From contig NZ_FLKM01000009.1 of NCBI RefSeq assembly GCF_900086585.1, positions 434,001-498,000 on the forward strand: a DNA stretch of 64,000 nucleotides. Reading direction: 5' to 3'. Positions 58,593 to 64,000 of the stretch are shown in pieces. Origin of the DNA: Emergencia timonensis (lineage in GTDB: Bacteria; Bacillota; Clostridia; Peptostreptococcales; Anaerovoracaceae). Every line of letters starts with the position of its first letter. Within the stretch, counting starts at the first letter, position 1. The position numbers were made by a program, and so were the translations under genes. A model generated the notes under the pieces. The model was not told the DNA's origin and did not search any database. It saw only the letters and a program-made list of their open reading frames with translations.

Positions 58593-59768
58593 ATGAAAGA
58601 GAAAAATCAAAAAGTATTATTTGTACTGGCAATCATGTTTATCGGGTTCAACCTGAGAGCGGCTCTGACAGGTGTCGGACCTCTGGTAAGCATGATTCAA
58701 AGTGACCTGCACCTGTCTTCGGGTGCCACAGGTTTTATTACGACCATTCCACTGCTGGCTTTTGCAGCAATGTCGCTTCTGGTGAGCAAAATCTCCGCAA
58801 AGCTGGGAGAGGGGAAGACGATCCTGCTTTCTTTTCTAATCATGGCTGCAGGACTTCTGGTTCGTTCCTATCTGGGGACAGCGGGCCTGTTCCTGGGCAC
58901 GGTTCTGGCGGGCATCGGCATCGCCTTCGGCAACGTGCTTCTGCCTGTCATCATTAAAGGAAAATTCCCAGAGAAAGCGGCGGCGCTGACCAGCGTCTAT
59001 ACGGCGTCTATGGGGCTCTTTGCCAGCATTTCAGCGGCAATCAGCGCGCCTTTGGCTCTCCATGTAGGATGGAGAAACTCCATGGCAGTGTGGGCGATTT
59101 TGGTAGTGATCGGCATTCTGTTCTGGCTGCCTTTTGTACCGATGAAGATGAAACAAGAACAGGGTGATGCGGTCAAGGGACTGTTTAAAAACCCGATAGC
59201 CATTTGGTTATCGGTCTTCATGGGGCTGCAGTCTCTGCTTTTCTATTGCTTCGTAGCTTGGCTGCCGACGATTCTGGCCGTCAAAGGCTTTGATGCAGAG
59301 GCGGCAGGGTATCTGTTCAGCATCTACCAGGTTTTGGGCATACCGGCTTCCTTTATCACCCCACTTCTGGCAGGCCGCAAGAATGACCAGAGATGGGTGG
59401 TCTGTCTGATTGCAGGTGCTTACGTGCTGGGGCTTCTGATGATTACGGCCTTCCAGGTCAAAGCAGTCATCGGGATCGGAGTGGCCATCTGCGGCTTCTG
59501 TTCCGGCTGCTGCCTGAGTATCGCTATGCTGATGATCAATACCAGAGCCAGCAATGCGGCCGTTTCCGGCCAGCTTTCCGGCATGAGCCAGGCGGCCGGT
59601 TATATCCTCGCTGCCGTGGGTCCTTCTGCTATGGGGGTTGTCTTTGATATGACGCAGAACTGGACCATTACGCTGACGATTCTGATCGTCATCATGATTC
59701 CACTGTTTATGGCAGGGTGGAACGCGGCCAAAGACCGCAAAGTGCAGAATCCTATTGAGAAAGGATGA
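58593..59768 (+). CDS. MFS transporter of the CynX/NimT family
   Basis: 391 residues (start ATG 58593; an earlier in-frame ATG at 58575 overlaps the -10 box). Twelve TM helices. N-terminal MFIGFNLRAALTGVGPLVSMIQSDL and GLFASISAAISAPLA are typical for CynX/NimT-like cyanate or nitroimidazole transporters. Substrate unknown. The nitroreductase gene follows 4 bp downstream in the same transcript, so export or uptake of a nitro or other xenobiotic compound is a fair guess. Confidence 0.85.
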   Translation: MKEKNQKVLFVLAIMFIGFNLRAALTGVGPLVSMIQSDLHLSSGATGFITTIPLLAFAAMSLLVSKISAKLGEGKTILLSFLIMAAGLLVRSYLGTAGLFLGTVLAGIGIAFGNVLLPVIIKGKFPEKAAALTSVYTASMGLFASISAAISAPLALHVGWRNSMAVWAILVVIGILFWLPFVPMKMKQEQGDAVKGLFKNPIAIWLSVFMGLQSLLFYCFVAWLPTILAVKGFDAEAAGYLFSIYQVLGIPASFITPLLAGRKNDQRWVVCLIAGAYVLGLLMITAFQVKAVIGIGVAICGFCSGCCLSIAMLMINTRASNAAVSGQLSGMSQAAGYILAAVGPSAMGVVFDMTQNWTITLTILIVIMIPLFMAGWNAAKDRKVQNPIEKG

Positions 59769-59772
59769 GAAA

Positions 59773-60297
59773 ATGGAACTAATCGAGATGATGAGAAGAC
59801 GCCGCAGTGTCAGAAAATATACTGGCGAAAGGGTTTCCGAGGAACAACTGGAGTTGATCTTGCAGGCCGGACTGCTTTCGGCATCGAGCAAGGCGTCAAG
59901 ACCATGGGAATTCATCGTGGTGCGGGAAAAAAAGATGCTGACAGAGATGTCTGACTGCAGAGTGGGCGCTGCCAAGATGCTGGCGGGTGCAGACTGCGCC
60001 ATCGTCGTAGTAGGGGACGAACAAAAGGGCGATGTCTGGATTGAGGACTGCGCTATCACTATGGCGAATATGCATCTGATGGCAGACAGTTTGGGACTGG
60101 GCAGCTGCTGGATACAGGGACGCCTCAGAGAGGCGGCGGACGGCAGCAGTACCGAAGACTATTTGAGAAAACTGCTGGGATTTCCTGAAAACTATAGATT
60201 GGAAGCGATCCTTTCTGTGGGCGTGCCGGAAAACCACGGCGCTCCGTACGAACTTGAAACGCTTTCCATGGGCAAGGTGCACAGGGAGACATTTTAA
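59773..60297 (+). CDS. Nitroreductase-family protein
   Basis: 174 residues from ATG 59773 (AAAGGATGAG before it). FMN-binding pattern: RRRRSVRKYTGERVSEEQLELIL at the N-terminus, SASSKASRPWEFIVV, GLGSCWIQG and LLGFPENYRLEAILSVGVPENH. The short type common in clostridia. Reduces nitro groups or quinone-like substrates with NAD(P)H; natural substrate unknown. Ends at a strong terminator. Confidence 0.9.
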   Translation: MELIEMMRRRRSVRKYTGERVSEEQLELILQAGLLSASSKASRPWEFIVVREKKMLTEMSDCRVGAAKMLAGADCAIVVVGDEQKGDVWIEDCAITMANMHLMADSLGLGSCWIQGRLREAADGSSTEDYLRKLLGFPENYRLEAILSVGVPENHGAPYELETLSMGKVHRETF

Positions 60298-60334
60298 GCA
60301 GCACGCACCTCTATACCAGATCATCTTGACAACA

Positions 60335-60370
60335 AAAATTCCTTCGCGGCAAGTCAGCGAAGGAATTTTT
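60335..60370 (+). terminator. Terminator after the nitroreductase gene
   Basis: AAAATTCCTTCGC and GCGAAGGAATTTT pair over 13 bp, followed by T-run. Very strong. Confidence 0.9.
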
Positions 60371-60890
60371 ATTTCTGTACATGTGATGCATTTTCGAAAA
60401 TGTCCATAATCCTTCGACTATGGTGCAATTGTTTGGAGTGATGCATACGGGATGGGGGTATATACCGGGAATTCTTTACAATAAGGTTACGCTTTTTTAT
60501 ACTGTCCAAAAGATTTCGCATAACGCTGCAGTGGTATCAGACGCCATATCCCGCCATACGCCATAAGATAAGACATAATTCCCTGCAGAATCTATGAATA
60601 TGCTGCTCTCGGTTACATTTGTAGAGTGTAAACGGCCTTTGTGGCTGAGACATTGATAGAAAAAGTAACTGATATCAGTTATACCCTTCTGTTGAAGTCT
60701 TTTGACAATGATACGGTTATGTGAGAATGTGCAGATGTGCCCAAAAAGCGTAACGTTATCGTAACAGGATGTCTTTTCGTGATATTTTCGCTTCGTGTCC
60801 TTACGAGAGGATCCTGTTGTGAAAATCGTCGTAAGACCGTAGGTGTCATATGGTTTTTTAGGAAAATATAAAAAAATTTCCACAACCCTC
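60371..60890. other. 520-bp gap without a convincing gene
   Basis: A minus-strand frame of 128 codons (60497-60883) exists but has no ribosome site, no recognised motif and a composition unlike its neighbours. No tRNA, riboswitch or repeat was seen. It may be a decayed gene. The MerR-type promoter starts at its right edge. Confidence 0.45.
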
Positions 60891-60921
60891 TTGACTTGGA
60901 GTATACTCCAGGTAGTAAAGT
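60891..60921 (+). promoter_or_regulatory. MerR-type promoter of the DUF362-merR pair
   Basis: TTGACT (60891-60896), a 19-nt spacer with the perfect palindrome TGGAGTATACTCCA (60897-60910), and TAAAGT (60916-60921). Same spacing, same dyad design and same -35 as the promoter at 57375. The MerR protein encoded at 61861 is the likely regulator of both. Confidence 0.83.
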
Positions 60922-60973
60922 ATATTCAGAACAGGGACTGCAGGGAAAACTGATGAAACAAGAGGAGACGAAA

Positions 60974-61840
60974 ATGAAGGCAAAAGTATATTTTACAAAA
61001 GAAATTACACCGGAGAAGGTGCTGGATCTTTACAAAGCCGTCGGCAAAGAGCTGCCTGGCAAGGCTGCCGTCAAAGTCCATTCAGGCGAAGCAGGCAACC
61101 AGAACTTTCTGAAACCGGAATTCTGGAAGCCGGTCATCGACCATGTGAAGGGCACCGTGGTGGAATGCAATACAGCTTATGATGGTGAGCGGGACACCAC
61201 CGAAAAACACCTGAAGCTGATGGAAAATCACGGTTGGGACCAGCATTTTGACGTGGATCTTCTGGACGCGGAAGGACCTGACCTGGAGCTTGCCGTTCCG
61301 GGTGGAAAGGTGATTCAAAAGAACTACGTCGGCAAGAACCTGGCAGATTACGATTCTATGTTGGTGCTGTCTCACTTCAAAGGACATCCCATGGGCGGAT
61401 ATGGAGGCGCCATCAAGCAGCTTTCTATCGGCATCGCATCTTCTTATGGCAAGGCGTATATCCACGGAGCGGGTAAGCCGGAGGATATCTGGACGGCTGA
61501 TCACGACCTCTTTCTGGAGTCCATGGCGGATGCGGCAAAATCTGTCATAGAGTATTTTGACGGCAACATCGTCTATATCAATGTGATGAAGAACATGTCT
61601 GTCGACTGCGACTGCTGTGCCGTGGCGGAAGACCCGTGCATGAAGGATATCGGCATTCTGGCATCGACAGATCCCATTGCCATCGACCAGGCTTGCATCG
61701 ACCTGGTCTATGCGTCAGAAGATCCGGGCAGAGATCATCTGCTGGAGCGGATCGAATCACGCAACGGCGTACACACCATTGAAGCGGCGGCAGCGCTAGG
61801 ATATGGAACGAGAGAATATGAACTGATAACAGTGGAGTAA
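60974..61840 (+). CDS. DUF362-domain protein
   Basis: 288 residues from ATG 60974 (AGAGGAGACG before it). The DUF362 core is visible: VKVHSGEAGNQNFLKPEF, SMLVLSHFKGHPMGGYGGAIKQLSIGIASSYGK, and a Cys cluster VDCDCCAVAEDPC near the C-terminus, followed by LASTDPIAIDQACIDLVY. Cytosolic, probably Fe-S or metal linked; function unknown. The two CxxC ferredoxin motifs that often follow the domain are absent. Co-transcribed with the merR gene 20 bp downstream. Confidence 0.82.
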   Translation: MKAKVYFTKEITPEKVLDLYKAVGKELPGKAAVKVHSGEAGNQNFLKPEFWKPVIDHVKGTVVECNTAYDGERDTTEKHLKLMENHGWDQHFDVDLLDAEGPDLELAVPGGKVIQKNYVGKNLADYDSMLVLSHFKGHPMGGYGGAIKQLSIGIASSYGKAYIHGAGKPEDIWTADHDLFLESMADAAKSVIEYFDGNIVYINVMKNMSVDCDCCAVAEDPCMKDIGILASTDPIAIDQACIDLVYASEDPGRDHLLERIESRNGVHTIEAAAALGYGTREYELITVE

Positions 61841-61860
61841 GAAGATAGGAGGTGGATGTG

Positions 61861-62241
61861 ATGACTATAGCAGAAGTGAGCAGAAAGATGGATATCTCGG
61901 CAGATACCCTGAGATATTATGAGCGGATCGGGCTGATTCCGCCTGTAAAGAGATCGAAGAGCGGGATCAGGGACTACAGCGAAAAAGATCTGGGCTGGAT
62001 CAGCTTTGCAAAATGCATGCGAAGCGCAGGCATATCCATCGAAGCGCTGATTGAATATGTCGCCCTGTTCCAGCAGGGGGACGACACGATCACCACCAGA
62101 AAGCAGATTCTCATAGACCAGAGAGACGAACTGGAGAAGAAGATTAAAGAAATGCAGGGGACCCTTGCATATCTCAATACGAAGCTGGAGCATTACGAAG
62201 ACATGCTGGTGCCAAAAGAAAGGAAACTGGCAGAGGAATAG
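61861..62241 (+). CDS. MerR-family transcriptional regulator
   Basis: 126 residues from ATG 61861 (GGAGG 7 nt before). Winged helix TIAEVSRKMDISADTLRYYERIGLIPPVKRSKSGIRDYSEKDL, then the dimerisation coiled coil (about 75-120). No Cys/His effector site of metal sensors, so it belongs to the group sensing organic compounds or redox. It probably activates its own operon promoter at 60891 and the one at 57375. Confidence 0.92.
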   Translation: MTIAEVSRKMDISADTLRYYERIGLIPPVKRSKSGIRDYSEKDLGWISFAKCMRSAGISIEALIEYVALFQQGDDTITTRKQILIDQRDELEKKIKEMQGTLAYLNTKLEHYEDMLVPKERKLAEE

Positions 62242-62256
62242 TAAGAGAATTGAAAA

Positions 62257-62299
62257 GACGGAGAGAATGGATGGGTTTCATCTTTCTCTCCGTCCTTTT
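62257..62299. terminator. Bidirectional terminator between merR and the nitrilase gene
   Basis: GACGGAGAGAA and TTCTCTCCGTC pair over 11 bp; T-runs on both sides. Confidence 0.88.
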
Positions 62300-62302
62300 T
62301 AT

Positions 62303-63118
62303 TTAGATGGTCTTTAACTCGTAGACGTCTGTTCGTCTCGCAGAAAGCAAAGGCAGCTCCTGGCGGATTTTGTCCGCATCGGTCAGATCAATTTCTGTGA
62401 CGAGAGAGCCAGGCGTTTCGTCCATTTCTGCCAGCACGTCGCCCCACGGAGACACGAGGAGGGAGTGGCCCCAGGCAACATAGGAAAACGCAGTATCACG
62501 CGCCGGCGATGTTCCCGCCACAAAGCACTGGTTGTTCAAGGCCTGGCTGCGGAACATGATTTCCCAGTGGGCGGGACCTGTGGTCATATTGAAGGCAGCC
62601 GGTACCAGAATCAGCTTTGCCCCAGCAAGAGCCATCAGCCTTCCCAGCTCAGGGAAACGGAAGTCGAAACAGATGCAGAGGCCGATTTTGCCGAACTCTG
62701 TATCAAAGACAGTCACCTGATTGCCAGGTGTCAGTGTATCGGACTCCTTGAAGGATTGTCCTCCTTTGACGTCGATATCAAAGAGATGCATCTTCCTGTG
62801 CTTTGCAATCTGGCGGCCGCTGCGGTCGAAGACATAGGCAGTGTTGTAAATGTGCCCATCTTCTAATTCTGGTACGGAGCCAGCCGAAAGGTATATACCG
62901 TACTCGGCAGCAAGAGCGCTGAGTTTCTGCCATGTGTGACCGCCTTCTTCCTCCGCGAAGAGGGGGAAGTTCTCTGTGACGTAAGGACAGTTGAACATTT
63001 CCCCAATGGTGATCAGGTCAGGGTTCTCCGGCATGACCGCTGCTATGGATGTCTCAAGCTGCGCCATGTTATCAGCTTTATCGGCAAAGACGTGAGTCTG
63101 CAGTTGTGCGATTTTCAT
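62303..63118 (-). CDS. Nitrilase-superfamily amidase (omega-amidase/Nit2-like)
   Basis: 271 residues. Catalytic triad Glu 40 (TIGEMF), Lys 109 (HRKMHLFD) and Cys 150 (LCICFDFRFPE). The GQSFKESDTLTPGNQ and YVAWGHSLLVSPWGDVLAE segments fit Nit2/omega-amidases, which hydrolyse 2-oxoglutaramate or other omega-amides. Cytosolic. Downstream of and overlapping (4 bp) a GntR regulator gene, whose effector it may generate or destroy. Confidence 0.87.
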   Translation of the reverse strand: MKIAQLQTHVFADKADNMAQLETSIAAVMPENPDLITIGEMFNCPYVTENFPLFAEEEGGHTWQKLSALAAEYGIYLSAGSVPELEDGHIYNTAYVFDRSGRQIAKHRKMHLFDIDVKGGQSFKESDTLTPGNQVTVFDTEFGKIGLCICFDFRFPELGRLMALAGAKLILVPAAFNMTTGPAHWEIMFRSQALNNQCFVAGTSPARDTAFSYVAWGHSLLVSPWGDVLAEMDETPGSLVTEIDLTDADKIRQELPLLSARRTDVYELKTI

Positions 63119-63792
63119 TGCTCAGACACCTCTTTTGCTCGTTCCTGGTAATCCTTGTAGGCGTTCAGCGCATAGACCATGTCGTATTGCAGATGGTAGC
63201 GCATGATTTCCGATGCGCGGTCAAAGTCGTGCTCCTGTACAGCCTTATAGATTTCCATATGGCCCTCGTTGATCTTCTCCACGTTGGGTTTCTGGTAGTA
63301 CATACAGGAAAGCACTTCAACCTTGGCGCGGATTCTGGTGGCGGCTTCGTCCAGATAGTGATTCTGTGCATGGCGGTAAAATGCCACGTGGAATTCCTCG
63401 GAATATTCCTTCCACTCTGTAATGTTTCCCTCTTCCAGCAGTTTGTTGCCTTTTTTGATGATCTCACCCAGTTCGATGAGCAAAGGGGCCTGCGTAAAGG
63501 AATTTTTGCAAAATTGTATTGCAAGAGCATCTAATTCTCCGATAAACTGGAAGATTTCGCGGATATCTGTTTCAGTGAACTCGGTTACGGTGACGCCGCA
63601 GTTGGAGTAATAGGTAACGAGACCGTTTTCTGAGAGCCTGGTCAGAGCCTCCCGAATCGGCGTGTGGCTGACATTGAATCGGTCCTTGAGGACCTTTAAG
63701 GTCAATTTTTGACCACATACCAACCTCTGATCCGTGATATCATGATACAGTTCATCATAAATCTGCTCAGATAGTGTGATTTTGTTTGACAT
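63115..63792 (-). CDS. GntR-family regulator (FCD type)
   Basis: 225 residues from ATG 63792 (AGGAGAGAAATAATT before it). HTH: ITDQRLVCGQKLTLKVLKDRFNVSHTPIREALTRLSENGLV; FCD: EFTETDIREIFQFIGELDALAIQ, SEEFHVAFYRHAQNHYL (metal/acid site), EGHMEIYKAVQEHD. First gene of the nitrilase unit on the minus strand. Effector unknown; a dicarboxylic or amidated acid is plausible from context. Confidence 0.9.
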   Translation of the reverse strand: MSNKITLSEQIYDELYHDITDQRLVCGQKLTLKVLKDRFNVSHTPIREALTRLSENGLVTYYSNCGVTVTEFTETDIREIFQFIGELDALAIQFCKNSFTQAPLLIELGEIIKKGNKLLEEGNITEWKEYSEEFHVAFYRHAQNHYLDEAATRIRAKVEVLSCMYYQKPNVEKINEGHMEIYKAVQEHDFDRASEIMRYHLQYDMVYALNAYKDYQERAKEVSEQ

Positions 63793-63935
63793 AATTATTT
63801 CTCTCCTAAACCAATAGACTACTTCCATTCTATCAAAGTTTTCTTAAAAATCAATATCTTCGAGTAAAAAATACAAATATTTTGCAAAATAGCATAGAAT
63901 GTTCCAAAATATTGCGTGAAGATGCGGGAAAACAG

Positions 63936-64000
63936 CTATTTTAATCGGTCAGGATTCAAACCTTCCAGCTCAGGGAGAACGAAAAGGCCGTCTTTACGCA
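63936..64000 (-). CDS. C-terminal end of an unidentified gene (continues past the window)
   Basis: On the minus strand the frame from base 64000 reads RKDGLFVLPELEGLNPDRLK and stops with TAG at 63936-63938. The sequence is plausible coding sequence, but 21 residues are too few to name a family. It lies upstream of the GntR gene and may share its direction of transcription. Confidence 0.4.
   Translation of the reverse strand, partial: RKDGLFVLPELEGLNPDRLK

Noticed and set aside
60497..60883. 128-codon minus-strand frame before the DUF362 promoter
   Set aside because: No ribosome site, no motif and odd composition; kept only as a possible decayed gene in the gap entry.

Overview
The window looks like chromosome from an anaerobic, amino-acid-fermenting member of the Eubacteriales (Bacillota), plausibly of the Anaerovoracaceae type (Emergencia/Anaerovorax-like; inference). 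The reasons are strong GGAGG ribosome sites, clostridial-style butyrate genes (thiolase, Hbd, crotonase, Bcd, EtfBA), an oxygen-sensitive 4-hydroxybutyryl-CoA dehydratase, a Re-type citrate synthase with aconitase and isocitrate dehydrogenase, an FeS/flavin enoate-type reductase and two PAS-type sigma-54 activators. No rRNA or tRNA gene was seen.

Layout. 1-3.2 kb is accessory: the end of an ATPase gene, two small membrane proteins, an Rpn/PD-(D/E)XK nuclease and a decayed toxin-antitoxin pair. 3.1-12.7 kb carries a YibE/YibF-like membrane pair, a YjdF-like protein, a TetR regulator divergent from an old-yellow-enzyme/enoate-type reductase, a LytTR two-component system and a PadR regulator with its target. 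12.7-17.3 kb holds metY, a large secreted Ig-like surface protein and one of two DUF6512-like paralogues.

17.5-34.8 kb is the metabolic core. A class III aminotransferase and an APC permease are transcribed divergently from two back-to-back sigma-54 promoters. A tandem array of four exact 90-bp units follows, each with an extended -10 box and covarying hairpins, then a small membrane protein, a sigma-54 activator, a small CGGC protein and a short-chain dehydrogenase. A third sigma-54 promoter precedes caiB-like CoA-transferase, 4-hydroxybutyryl-CoA dehydratase, thiolase, hbd, crt, bcd, etfB and etfA; a NifU-like protein and a second, convergent sigma-54 activator close the block. The simplest reading is an amino acid (GABA or a relative) taken up, transaminated, reduced to a hydroxyacid, loaded on CoA, dehydrated to crotonyl-CoA and dismutated to acetyl-CoA and butyryl-CoA.

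34.8-43 kb has a possible structured RNA, a FeoB-like permease without a G domain, and an apparent operon rmuC - phosphoesterase - deoB - pyrimidine-nucleoside phosphorylase - REC/GGDEF protein, converging on a K+ channel gene. 43-48.3 kb is an operon for the oxidative half-TCA route to 2-oxoglutarate (Re-citrate synthase, GntR regulator, aconitase, isocitrate dehydrogenase) with a promoter overlapped by a perfect GntR-type palindrome. 48.6-51.2 kb is a LURP-one protein and an ABC-2 exporter. A cluster of DnaA-box-like sequences lies at 51.2-51.45 kb. Then come AraC/EamA, Fic, DacF-type carboxypeptidase, a DUF3343 protein and a frameshifted zeta toxin. 57.4-62.2 kb contains two MerR-type 19-bp-spacer promoters, before a membrane phosphoesterase and before a DUF362-merR pair. 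The window ends with a nitrilase-family amidase, a GntR regulator and the tail of another gene.
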